From: Streptomyces rugosispiralis
Lineage (GTDB): Bacteria > Actinomycetota > Actinomycetes > Streptomycetales > Streptomycetaceae
DNA: 64,000 nt
Direction of reading: 5' to 3'
NCBI RefSeq assembly: GCF_024505145.1
Contig: NZ_JANIAA010000022.1
Span: 86,861-150,860 of the forward strand
Of this stretch, positions 1 through 9,366 are shown one piece after another. Both the position numbers and the translations under genes were made by a program. How positions within the stretch are numbered: the first letter of the stretch is position 1; the number at the start of each line of letters is the position of its first letter. The notes beneath the pieces were generated by a model. The model saw only the letters and a program-made list of their open reading frames with translations, was not told the origin of the DNA and searched no databases.

Positions 1-231
1 GATGTCGGTCTGGGCCTGCATCCTGGCCGGGTGGTCGTGGTCGAAACCGGCGGCCAGGGCGATGGCGGCGGCGAGCACCACGCCGGTGACGGTCACGCCG
101 TGGCGCATGACGGCCTGGTCGGGCCCGCGGCCGCGCAGTCCGGGCGGGGCCGGGAGCAGGGCGGCGACGGAGCCGAGCAGCGGGAGCACGACCAGGGCGG
201 CGAGGAGGAGTTGCTGGACGGTGTGGTTCAC
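1..231 (-). CDS. nuoM2: NADH-quinone oxidoreductase subunit M (second complex I), N-terminal part only
   Basis: This is a partial gene cut by the window edge; 77 codons are visible. Translation from a GTG at 231 gives a start MNHTVQQLL followed by a hydrophobic helix and a second one around residues 45-60. That is how antiporter-like proton-pumping subunits of complex I begin. It starts 3 bases after the nuoL2 stop, in the usual L-M order. NuoM is a membrane-arm subunit that translocates protons. The identity rests mainly on gene order, because the conserved lysine and glutamate residues lie outside the window. Confidence 0.75.
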   Translation of the reverse strand, partial: MNHTVQQLLLAALVVLPLLGSVAALLPAPPGLRGRGPDQAVMRHGVTVTGVVLAAAIALAAGFDHDHPARMQAQTDI

Positions 232-234
232 GGG

Positions 235-2249
<2,015 letters not shown>

Positions 2250-2253
<4 letters not shown>

Positions 2254-2651
2254 GCGGTCTGCCTCCGGGCGCGTCGTGCCTGGTCGGCGGCGTTGTCAGT
2301 GGGGGCTGCCATGCTGTCGTCCATCGGGTCCTGGCCGGCCGACGGGGGGTCGGCCAGGTCCCGCAGCCGGTCGACGTCGGAGGTGCCGCGGTTGCGATAC
2401 ACGAGCAGGACGATGGCGAGGCCGATGCCGATCTCGGCGGCGGCGATGGCGATGGTGAAGAGGGTCAGCGCCTGGCCCGCGTGCAGGGTGTCGCGGAGCC
2501 AGACGTCGAAGGCGACGAGGTTGAGGTTGACGGCGTTGAGCATCAGCTCGACCGACATCAGCACCAGGATCGCGTTGCGGCGGGCGAGGACGCCGTACAG
2601 ACCGGTGCAGAAGAGGAGGACGGCGAGCACGGCGGGGTAGGCGAGGTGCAT
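2250..2651 (-). CDS. nuoK2: NADH-quinone oxidoreductase subunit K (second complex I)
   Basis: 133-residue NuoK/MrpC-like subunit with three transmembrane helices. The family signature around the buried acidic residues is present (RRNAILVLMSVELMLNAVNL). It is about 34 residues longer than the ordinary 99-residue NuoK of the main operon. The extra length is a hydrophilic tail after residue 100, rich in Asp, Pro and Arg. The ATG start at 2651 overlaps the nuoJ2 stop, so translation is probably coupled. Confidence 0.95.
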
Positions 2652-3256
2652 CAGCGCTTCTCCTTGCCGTGGCCGAGGCCCCGGCCACTGTCGGCGCCAC
2701 CAGTGTCGGCGCCGCTCTTGCGGGAGAGGACGATCGCGCCCACGAGTGCGGCGAGGAGCAGCACGGACAGCGCCTCGAACGGCAGCACCCAGTGGCGGAA
2801 GAGGCTCTCACCGGTGACGGCGGTGGAGCCCTGCACGCCCTTGTCGAGCTCGATCCAGGTGGTCCGGAAGGCGTCCACGACCACCCACACCAGGACGCCC
2901 GCGGCGGCCAGGGCCACGGCGAGCGCGGCCGGGCGGTTGCCCGAATCGGCGTCCGGGGAGCGGCCGATGGGCGCCTTGGTGAGCATCAGCCCGAAGAGGA
3001 GGAGGACGACGACGGAGCCGACGTAGATCAGCACCTGCACCCAGGCGATGAACTCCGCCGTGAGCAGGAGGTATTCCACGGCGAGGCCGCCGAGCGCCAC
3101 GACCAGCCACAGGGCGGCGTGCACCAGTTGTTTGGTGGTGACGGTGACGACGGCCGCGCCGAAGGTCGCGATGCCCACCAGCAGGAAGGCGATCTCGACT
3201 CCGGTCGGCGACAGGAACCCGTGGCCGGTGGCGGCCAAGTGGACCGCAGGGCTCAC
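2651..3256 (-). CDS. nuoJ2: NADH-quinone oxidoreductase subunit J (second complex I)
   Basis: 201-residue five-helix membrane subunit (complex I chain 6 family). The segment ALWLVVALGGLAVEYLLL matches the conserved third-helix region that carries a pi-bulge and a Glu. The GTG start at 3256 overlaps the nuoI2 stop (GTGA). It is shorter than the 307-residue NuoJ of the main operon, which has a long soluble tail that this protein lacks. Confidence 0.93.
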   Translation of the reverse strand: MSPAVHLAATGHGFLSPTGVEIAFLLVGIATFGAAVVTVTTKQLVHAALWLVVALGGLAVEYLLLTAEFIAWVQVLIYVGSVVVLLLFGLMLTKAPIGRSPDADSGNRPAALAVALAAAGVLVWVVVDAFRTTWIELDKGVQGSTAVTGESLFRHWVLPFEALSVLLLAALVGAIVLSRKSGADTGGADSGRGLGHGKEKR

Positions 3257-3945
3257 GAGGCGGCTCCGTTCCCGTGCTCGTTCCCGGCGGTCCCGTTGGT
3301 TCCGTTGGTTCCGTTGGTCCCGTTGGTCCCGCCGGATTCGCCGCCGGATCCGCCGGATCCGCGCTCGGTCTCGGCCTGCGCTGTCTCGGCGGCCTGCGCG
3401 GCTGCCTCGGCGGCCTGCGCTGCCTCGGCGGCGGCGAGCTTGTCGGCGGCCTTACGGGCGGCGGCGATCTCCTTGGGCTCCTCCGCGCGCGGGTCGAGCG
3501 CGGGCGGCGCGGGCACCGTCCACATCCACTCGCGGAGCTTGTCCCGCTCATGGGTGAGATCGCGGATGTCCTCCTCCGCGTACTCGAACTCCGGCGACCA
3601 GAAGAGCGCGTCGAAAGGGCACACCTCGATGCAGATACCGCAGTACATGCACAGCGCGAAGTCGATCGCGAACCGGTCCAGCACATTGCGGCTGCGCTCG
3701 CGCCCGCCCGGGGCGGCCGGGGGGACGGTCTCCTTGTGCGAGTCGATATAGATGCACCAGTCCGGGCATTCACGCGCGCACAGCATGCAGACCGTGCAGT
3801 TCTCCTCGAACAGCCCGATCACCCCGCGGGTGCGGGGCGGCAGCTCGGGCTGCGCGTCCGGATACTGCGCGGTGTGCGACTTCCGGGTCATCGTGCGGAG
3901 GGTGACGGCCAGGCCCTTGGCCAGACCGGATCCGGGGATGCCCAT
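3253..3945 (-). CDS. nuoI2: NADH-quinone oxidoreductase subunit I (second complex I), 2x[4Fe-4S]
   Basis: 230-residue ferredoxin-like subunit. Two complete CxxCxxCxxxCP motifs are visible, CTVCMLCARECP near residue 50 and CMYCGICIEVCP near residue 97, so it can carry the N6a/N6b [4Fe-4S] clusters that pass electrons towards NuoB. The C-terminal about 90 residues are low complexity: an Ala/Glu-rich stretch and then a Gly-Thr-Asn repeat encoded by the 9-bp tandem repeat near 3290-3345. The ATG at 3945 overlaps the nuoH2 stop by one base. Confidence 0.95.
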   Translation of the reverse strand: MGIPGSGLAKGLAVTLRTMTRKSHTAQYPDAQPELPPRTRGVIGLFEENCTVCMLCARECPDWCIYIDSHKETVPPAAPGGRERSRNVLDRFAIDFALCMYCGICIEVCPFDALFWSPEFEYAEEDIRDLTHERDKLREWMWTVPAPPALDPRAEEPKEIAAARKAADKLAAAEAAQAAEAAAQAAETAQAETERGSGGSGGESGGTNGTNGTNGTNGTAGNEHGNGAAS

Positions 3946-4910
3946 CAGGAGATCACCACCTTGACGACGCCGGTGAGGGCGATCTGGGCCAGTGAGAGCG
4001 GAATGAGGCAGGTCCAGGCGAACCGCTGCAGCTGGTCCTCGCGCAGCCGCGGATAGCTGACCCGCAGCCAGATCACGACGAAGGCGAGAACGGCGGTCTT
4101 CAGCAGGGTCCACAGCCAGCCGAGGCCGTCGGCGGACGGACCGTGCCAGCCGCCGAGGAAGAGGACGGCGGTCAGCCCGCACAGGACGACGATGCCCGCG
4201 TACTCGGCGAGCAGGAAGAGCGCGAACCGCAGGCCCGTGTACTCGGTGTACGCACCGAAAATGATCTCGGAGTCGGCGATCGGCGCGTCGAACGGCGGGC
4301 GCTGTAGCTCGGCGAGACCGGCGGTGAAGAACACCATCCCGCCGACGATCTGCCACGGCACCCACCACCACTCGAACGCGTCGAGGATGCCGGGCAGCGA
4401 GACCGTACCCGCCGCCATCGCCACGGAGGCGGCGGTGAGCAGCATCGGCAGCTCGTACGCCATGAGCTGGGCGGCCGTGCGCAGGCCGCCGAGGAGGGAG
4501 AACTTGTTGGCCGAGGCCCAGCCCGCCATCAGCGAACCGAGCACTCCCACGCCCAGCACGGCGAGCACGAAGAAGATGCCCGCGTCCAGGACCTGTCCGA
4601 CCGCGCCCTCGGCGGGGCCGATCGGGATCGCGACCAGGACGAGGAGGTACGGCAGCAGGGCGACGGCGGGCGCGAGCTGGAAGATCCGCCGGTCGGCCCC
4701 GGCCGGTACGACGTCTTCCTTCTGCGCGAACTTCACGCCGTCCGCGACCAGCTGGGCCCATCCGTGGAAGCCGCCCGCGTACATCGGCCCGAGGCGGCCC
4801 TGCATATGGGCCATGACCTTGTGCTCGGTCTGCCCCACGACCAGGGGCAGCACGAGGAAGGCGAGCAGGAGGGCGAGCAGTCGCAGCGCGACGTCGAGGA
4901 CGTCGTTCAC
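3945..4910 (-). CDS. nuoH2: NADH-quinone oxidoreductase subunit H (second complex I)
   Basis: 321-residue membrane subunit that forms part of the quinone-binding chamber. Family features include GRLGPMYAGGFHGWAQLVADG near residue 40, the acidic loop ELQRPPFDAPIADSEI and the EYTGLRFALFLLAEY stretch. It is shorter than the main-operon NuoH (451 residues), which has an extra C-terminal tail. The GTG at 4910 overlaps the nuoC2 stop. It directly follows nuoC2; no nuoD, E, F or G is found between C2 and H2. Confidence 0.95.
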   Translation of the reverse strand: MNDVLDVALRLLALLLAFLVLPLVVGQTEHKVMAHMQGRLGPMYAGGFHGWAQLVADGVKFAQKEDVVPAGADRRIFQLAPAVALLPYLLVLVAIPIGPAEGAVGQVLDAGIFFVLAVLGVGVLGSLMAGWASANKFSLLGGLRTAAQLMAYELPMLLTAASVAMAAGTVSLPGILDAFEWWWVPWQIVGGMVFFTAGLAELQRPPFDAPIADSEIIFGAYTEYTGLRFALFLLAEYAGIVVLCGLTAVLFLGGWHGPSADGLGWLWTLLKTAVLAFVVIWLRVSYPRLREDQLQRFAWTCLIPLSLAQIALTGVVKVVIS

Positions 4911-6568
4911 GCGGCGCCTCCTGGCTGGTCGTCGGTGTTCGTGTCGTTGTCGGTGTCGTTGTCGGTGTCGTTGTCGGGGGCGGCGTCCGGGGTGACGTCC
5001 GGGTGGGCCGCGGTGCCGGGGGCGTCGGGGGCGGATTCGGGGGCGGGTGCGGGTTCGGGTTCGGGTTTCCCGCCGCGTCCGTCTCGGGCCGCTTCGGTCT
5101 CCGCTTCCGGTTCCGGTGCCCGCGGCTCACGCGGCGGCTCGGCGTCCTCGTCCCGCGCGGGGCGCGCGTGGTGCCAGGGAGCGTCGGACGAGCGCCGCTG
5201 CGGCGCGGGGCGCCGCGGGCGATCCGGGGCCTCGGGCGCCACCGGCTCGGCGGAGGCCGACGGCTTGTCGGCGGCGGCGCCCGTGGCCGAGGCTTCGGCC
5301 GGGGCCTCCGCCGAACGCTGACTCGCCGAACCCTCGCCCGCGGTGCGGGAGCGCCGGGCCGGACGTTCGGCCGCCGGAGCGGGAGTCTCCCCCGCCGTCT
5401 CCGCCGCACCGGCCGAACGCTGACTCGCCGAACCCTGGCTCGCGCTGCGCGCACGCCGGGCCGGGCGTTCGGCCGCCGGGGTCTGGCCTTCCGCGGCCTC
5501 CGCGGCCTCCGCGCCCGCCGGGCGCTGGCTCGCCGAGCCCGCCGTCGCGCTGCGGGTGCGGCGGGCGGGGCGCTCGCCCGCCGCGCGGGCGCCGCGCGCC
5601 GGGCGCGCCGGGGCAGGGGGCAACTGGCCCTTGAGCGGGCCCCACTCGTTGGGGTCGGGGACGCCCGGCGGCAGCATCTGGCGCCGCTTGGGGCCGCCAT
5701 GTTCGGACTCCCCCGGCTCCTTCGCGCCCGGCCATGCCTTGACGACCCGGGCCGCCAGTACGAAGTCCTTGCGCAGCGGATGTCCCTCGAAGCCGTCGGG
5801 GAGCAGCAGTGGCGCGAGACCGGGGTGGCCGGGGAAGCCGATGCCGAACATCTCGTGGGTCTCGCGCTCATGCCAGGCCGCCCCGGCGTAGACGCCGGTC
5901 GCGGTCGGCAGCGCGGCCGCCTCGTGCGGCACGGTGGTCCGCAGCAGCAGAGCGCGCACCGCGGGCCCGGCCCCGGGCCCAGCCCCAAGCGTGGCCCCGG
6001 GGGCTCCCAGGGCGACGACGCGCGCGGCCACCCGGAAGCCGGTGCCCGGCTCGTCGACCGCGCTCAGCCAGTCGAAGTAGGTGCAGCCGAGGGTGTCGCG
6101 GGCCGTCTCCAGCGCCGCGATCCAGGAGTCGGCGGGGACGTCGACGGTCAGCAGGCCGTACGCCTCCTCCGCCGTGGCACCCTCGCCGAACAGCTCGGCG
6201 GCGGAACGCGGCAGCCAGCCCACGGGCGGCGCGGCCTCGGCAGCGGGCTCGGCCGCGGCCTCGGCAGCGGGCTCCGCCTCGGGGACATCCGCGCCCTCCG
6301 CCGCCCCGGTCGCCTGCCCGGACCCGCTCGGCCCGGACCCGCTCGGGCCGGACCCGCTCGGGCCCACAGCCCCGGTCGGCTCGGCCCCGCTGGGCTCCAC
6401 GGCCCCGCTCGATCCGACGGCCCCGGTCGATCCGACGGCCCCGCTCGATCCGACGGCCCCGCTCGATCCGACGGCCCCGCTCGATCCGACGGCCCCGGTC
6501 GGCTCCGCCGTCCCGCCGGGCCCCGCCGTCTCGTTCCTCGGCTCGTTGGCCTCGTTCCGCTCGGTCAT
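4907..6568 (-). CDS. nuoC2: NADH-quinone oxidoreductase subunit C-like protein with long repeat-rich extensions
   Basis: 553 residues, against about 250 for the main-operon NuoC. The 30-kDa-subunit core spans roughly residues 115-290 and holds the family signature WHERETHEMFGIGFPGHPGL at 232-251. The first about 110 residues are a Gly-Ala-Val-Ser repeat. The last about 260 are disordered: three copies of a 34-35-residue module beginning ERPARR at about 332, 367 and 401, then Pro/Glu/Arg-rich sequence and a final Asp-Asn-Thr run. The ATG at 6568 overlaps the nuoB2 stop (ATGA). NuoC normally links NuoB, I and D in the peripheral arm. No NuoD part is fused here. Confidence 0.88.
   Translation of the reverse strand: MTERNEANEPRNETAGPGGTAEPTGAVGSSGAVGSSGAVGSSGAVGSTGAVGSSGAVEPSGAEPTGAVGPSGSGPSGSGPSGSGQATGAAEGADVPEAEPAAEAAAEPAAEAAPPVGWLPRSAAELFGEGATAEEAYGLLTVDVPADSWIAALETARDTLGCTYFDWLSAVDEPGTGFRVAARVVALGAPGATLGAGPGAGPAVRALLLRTTVPHEAAALPTATGVYAGAAWHERETHEMFGIGFPGHPGLAPLLLPDGFEGHPLRKDFVLAARVVKAWPGAKEPGESEHGGPKRRQMLPPGVPDPNEWGPLKGQLPPAPARPARGARAAGERPARRTRSATAGSASQRPAGAEAAEAAEGQTPAAERPARRARSASQGSASQRSAGAAETAGETPAPAAERPARRSRTAGEGSASQRSAEAPAEASATGAAADKPSASAEPVAPEAPDRPRRPAPQRRSSDAPWHHARPARDEDAEPPREPRAPEPEAETEAARDGRGGKPEPEPAPAPESAPDAPGTAAHPDVTPDAAPDNDTDNDTDNDTNTDDQPGGAA
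5279..5575 (-). repeat. Three tandem ~34-codon modules inside nuoC2
   Basis: The encoded modules each begin with ERPARR and contain a GSASQR core. They are spaced 35 and 34 codons apart. The reading frame is kept throughout, so the array lengthens a disordered tail instead of breaking the gene. Confidence 0.85.
6389..6502 (-). repeat. 18-bp tandem repeat encoding the GAVGSS-type N-terminus of nuoC2
   Basis: On the plus strand the unit is GATCCGACGGCCCCGCTC with small changes, repeated about five times and flanked by degenerate copies. Because the period is a multiple of three, it encodes a repeating Gly-Ala-Val-Gly-Ser-Ser peptide. Confidence 0.85.
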
Positions 6569-7257
6569 CGCGTGTCTTCCCGCCCCGGGGGCGTGACCAG
6601 CCCGCTGCGCAGCGCGGCCGCCGATGGACGACCCGCGACCGGGGGCGCGGCGCCGGGCCCGGAATTCCCGTAGCGCTCGCCCAGCGACTCGCGCGCGATC
6701 TTCTCCTGAAGCTTGAGGATGCCCTGCAGCAGCGCCTCGGGGCGGGGCGGGCAGCCGGGGACGTAGACGTCGACGGGGATGATCTGGTCGACGCCCTTGG
6801 TGACGGCGTACGAGTCCCAGTAGGGGCCGCCGCAGTTCGAGCAGGCCCCGAAGGAGATCACGTACTTCGGCTCCGGCATCTGCTCGTACAGCCGCTTCAC
6901 CGCAGGCGCCATCTTGTCCGTGACCGTGCCGGAGACGACCATCAGGTCGGCCTGGCGCGGTCCCGGCGCGAAGGGGATCACGCCGAGCCGGATGAAGTCG
7001 TGGCGGGCCATCGACGCCGCGATGAATTCGATCGCGCAGCAGGCGAGCCCGAAGTTGAAGACCCACAGGCTGTAGCGGCGGCCCCAGTTCAGGACCACCT
7101 TCATCGGCTCGGGGGCCAGCCGGGCCAGCGGGCCGAGGCGGCGCGGCTCCGGCAGGTCCACCGGGGCGGGCGCGGGCACCGGCGGCCCGGAGACCGCCGT
7201 TGACGTCCGCGTCGGCATTGACGTCGGCGTTGGCGTTGGCGTCGGGTTCGGTGTCAC
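6565..7257 (-). CDS. nuoB2: NADH-quinone oxidoreductase subunit B (second complex I), N2 [4Fe-4S]
   Basis: 230 residues. All four N2-cluster cysteines are visible: the adjacent pair in GLACCAIEF, one in GACSNCGGPYWDSY and one in PGCPPRPEALL. This subunit passes electrons to quinone. The GTG start at 7257 overlaps the nuoA2 stop (GTGA). The first about 45 residues are a Thr-Pro repeat followed by a Pro-Ala-rich linker, which is unusual for NuoB. An ATG about 55 codons in, just before the conserved core, is an alternative start, but the overlap favours 7257. Confidence 0.93.
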   Translation of the reverse strand: MTPNPTPTPTPTSMPTRTSTAVSGPPVPAPAPVDLPEPRRLGPLARLAPEPMKVVLNWGRRYSLWVFNFGLACCAIEFIAASMARHDFIRLGVIPFAPGPRQADLMVVSGTVTDKMAPAVKRLYEQMPEPKYVISFGACSNCGGPYWDSYAVTKGVDQIIPVDVYVPGCPPRPEALLQGILKLQEKIARESLGERYGNSGPGAAPPVAGRPSAAALRSGLVTPPGREDTR

Positions 7258-7676
7258 GTCCACTCCAGGACGCCCTTCTTCCATGCGTACAGCAGACCTA
7301 CGGCGAGGAACCCGAGGAAGATGAACATCTCCACCAGCGTGGCGGCCCCGAAGCCGGGCGCCGCGAAGACCGTCGCCCACGGGAACAAGAAGATCGAGTC
7401 CACGGCGAAAATCACATACAGAAAAGCGTAGACGTAGTAGCGGACCTGGGTGTGGGCCCAGCCCTCGCCCACGGGGTCCACTCCGCACTCGTAGGTCAGC
7501 AGCTTCTCGGGCGTGGGCACGACAGGCCGCAGCAGCCGCCCGGCCCCGAAGGCCACGGCGACGAAGATCACGCCGATCGCCGCCAGCAGTCCGACCACCG
7601 TATAGCCGTGGAAGTAGTCGCCCGCGAGCTGGACGCTGGTGACGCTGGTGGTGCGTACGGTCGTCGCCTCCGGCAC
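7254..7676 (-). CDS. nuoA2: NADH-quinone oxidoreductase subunit A (second complex I)
   Basis: 140-residue, three-helix NuoA. Family features are LLTYECGVDPVGEGWAHTQV (the Cys-containing loop near the quinone site) and FLYVIFAVDSIFLFPW. It is the first gene of the second nuo cluster, transcribed away from the sensor kinase gene at 7857. The 180-bp divergent gap probably holds promoters for both directions. The upstream sequence on its strand (GAGGGGCGGACGTGCCGGAGG region) offers a purine-rich ribosome site near the ATG. Confidence 0.95.
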   Translation of the reverse strand: MPEATTVRTTSVTSVQLAGDYFHGYTVVGLLAAIGVIFVAVAFGAGRLLRPVVPTPEKLLTYECGVDPVGEGWAHTQVRYYVYAFLYVIFAVDSIFLFPWATVFAAPGFGAATLVEMFIFLGFLAVGLLYAWKKGVLEWT

Positions 7677-7772
7677 GTCCGCCCCTCGCTCCCTGGTCTC
7701 GTGGTCCTTGTCCGCTCCTCGTCGACCTCGCGTGTTCGACGATCCGTACGGACGGGAAGTCTAGGCCCTGCC

Positions 7773-7790
7773 GCCGCCCGGCCGGGCGGC
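7773..7790. promoter_or_regulatory. Perfect 18-bp palindrome in the nuoA2/kinase divergent region
   Basis: GCCGCCCGGCCGGGCGGC reads the same on both strands and lies between the two divergent start codons (7676 and 7857). It could be an operator or simply GC-rich sequence that folds. No regulator family can be named from it. Confidence 0.35.
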
Positions 7791-7818
7791 CCGTCCGCCA
7801 TGCGGTGGGGGTAGCACC

Positions 7819-7860
7819 ATGGCGGAGCCCCCGCGGGGCCGGGCAGTCTTGCTGTCATGA
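7819..7860 (+). CDS. Possible 13-codon upstream ORF coupled to the first sensor kinase
   Basis: An ATG at 7819, preceded by the purine-rich GGTGGGGG, opens a 13-residue ORF whose TGA overlaps the kinase ATG (ATGA at 7857-7860). The kinase start itself has no clear ribosome site, so coupled translation from this small ORF is plausible. It is too short to judge by codon use. Confidence 0.3.
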   Translation: MAEPPRGRAVLLS

Positions 7861-9131
7861 CCTCCAGTTCCCTCGTCGACGGGCCCGTCGGCGGTCCCGA
7901 CGGCTCCGACGGCGGCGGCCACGGCGGCGGCCGTGACCGCGCCGACGAACGGCTGCCGCGCCCGCCCGCGTTCGCCTTTCCCGCGCAGACCTGGCAGGAG
8001 ATCGCGTATCTCCTGGCCAATCTGCTGGTGGGCATCGTGTGCTTCGTCCTCACGCTGGCCTGGCTGGCCGTGGGCATGGGGTTGGCCGTCACGGTGGTGG
8101 GCCTGCCCCTGCTGGCCCTGGGGCTGCGGTTCAGCCGGCTGCTCGGCCGGTTCGAGCGGAACCGCGCCAGGGCGCTGCTCTCGGTGCGGATCGACGAGCC
8201 CAGCCCCTTGCCGTACCAGCCGGGCAGCGGTCTCCTCGGCAAGCTGTGGACGAGTCTGCGGGACCCGGTCGGCTGGCGGGCCACGCTCTACACCCTGATC
8301 CGGCTGCCGTGGTCGGTGGTCACCTTCGCGATCACCCTGACCTCGCTGTTCGCGGCCTGGCCGGTGCTGCCGTGGATCGCCCGGGGGCTGACGCATGTGG
8401 ACCGGGCGATGGTGCGCGGGCTGCTGTTCCCCTCCGACGAGCTGGAACGGCGGATCGCCGAGCTGGAGTCGGATCGGGGCACGGTGGTGGACACGGCCGC
8501 CGCCGACCTGCGCCGGATCGAACGCGACCTCCACGACGGTGCCCAGGCCCGGCTGGTCGCCCTCGCCATGGGGCTCGGTCTGGCGAAGGAGAAGCTGGAG
8601 GAGGATCCGGAGGCCGCCGCCAAGATGGTGGACGAGGCCCACGGCGAGGTGAAGCTCGCCCTCCAGGAACTGCGCGACCTCGCCCGCGGCATCCACCCCG
8701 CCATCCTCACCGACCGCGGCCTCGGCCCCGCGCTCTCCGCGCTTTCGGCCCGCTGCACCGTGCCCGTGAAGGTGGCGGTCGAGCTGCCCGAACGCCCGGC
8801 ACCGGCGATCGAGGGCATCGCCTACTTCACCGTCTCCGAGCTGCTGCAGAACATCAGCAAGCACAGTGGTGCCCGTACCGCCGAGGTCGAGCTGTGGCGC
8901 ACCGAGGACCGGCTGCTGATCCAGGTGCGGGACGACGGGCGCGGCGGGGCGTCCACCGACGGGGGCTCGGGGCTCGCGGGCCTGGCGGAGCGGCTGGGCT
9001 CGGTGGACGGGCTGTTCGTGGTGGACTCGCCGTCCGGCGGGCCGACCGCCGTGACCGCCGAGCTGCCCTGGCGCCACCGGACCGGCTCGGCGGCGGGCGA
9101 GGCGGTGGCGCGGTCCCGGCGAAGAGTCTGA
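7857..9131 (+). CDS. NarL-family sensor histidine kinase (first of a tandem pair)
   Basis: 424 residues. The N-terminal part has four hydrophobic segments (about 48-70, 72-92, 145-165, 160-178) of the putative-sensor type found in streptomycete kinases. A HisKA_3 dimerisation/phosphoacceptor region follows, with ERDLHDGAQARL (His at about 226), then an HATPase domain with the N-box ELLQNISKH and the G-box DDGRGG / GSGLAGLAERL. It would phosphorylate the regulator encoded at 10964. It lies between the second nuo cluster and korAB, so control of either is a reasonable inference. The catalytic half is nearly identical in DNA to the next kinase. Confidence 0.93.
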   Translation: MTSSSLVDGPVGGPDGSDGGGHGGGRDRADERLPRPPAFAFPAQTWQEIAYLLANLLVGIVCFVLTLAWLAVGMGLAVTVVGLPLLALGLRFSRLLGRFERNRARALLSVRIDEPSPLPYQPGSGLLGKLWTSLRDPVGWRATLYTLIRLPWSVVTFAITLTSLFAAWPVLPWIARGLTHVDRAMVRGLLFPSDELERRIAELESDRGTVVDTAAADLRRIERDLHDGAQARLVALAMGLGLAKEKLEEDPEAAAKMVDEAHGEVKLALQELRDLARGIHPAILTDRGLGPALSALSARCTVPVKVAVELPERPAPAIEGIAYFTVSELLQNISKHSGARTAEVELWRTEDRLLIQVRDDGRGGASTDGGSGLAGLAERLGSVDGLFVVDSPSGGPTAVTAELPWRHRTGSAAGEAVARSRRRV

Positions 9132-9136
9132 GGATG

Positions 9137-9221
9137 GCGGGCTTTGCCCCACCCCGCCCCTTCCCGAAACGGGGGCTCCGCCCCCAGACCCCCGCTCCGC
9201 AAACGCCGGAGAGGCTGGAAG
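9137..9221 (+). repeat. Dispersed streptomycete intergenic repeat, copy 1
   Basis: A GGGCTTTGCCCCACC... stretch, then a CCCGAAAC / GGGGGCTCCGCCCCC hairpin, and a final GCCGGAGAGGCTGG. The same order of blocks recurs at 28009-28120, and the first half recurs inverted at 28141-28188. Here it separates the two kinase genes and contains the strong stem GGGGGC/GCCCCC. Confidence 0.75.
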
Positions 9222-9366
9222 TTGCCCCCCGAGGTAGGGCTAACCCCCCGGTGAAGAGACCGATCCGCCGGATGGCCGGGCCGGCCCCGCTCCGGGACTC
9301 TTGGGGAAACGCAGACAACAGACAGCAGACAAGCGACCGATCAGGCCCCGGAGGACGGACGAGACG

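Noticed and set aside
4907..4910. A NuoD hidden in the second cluster as a NuoCD fusion
   Set aside because: NuoC2 has no 49-kDa motifs; its extra length is repeats only.
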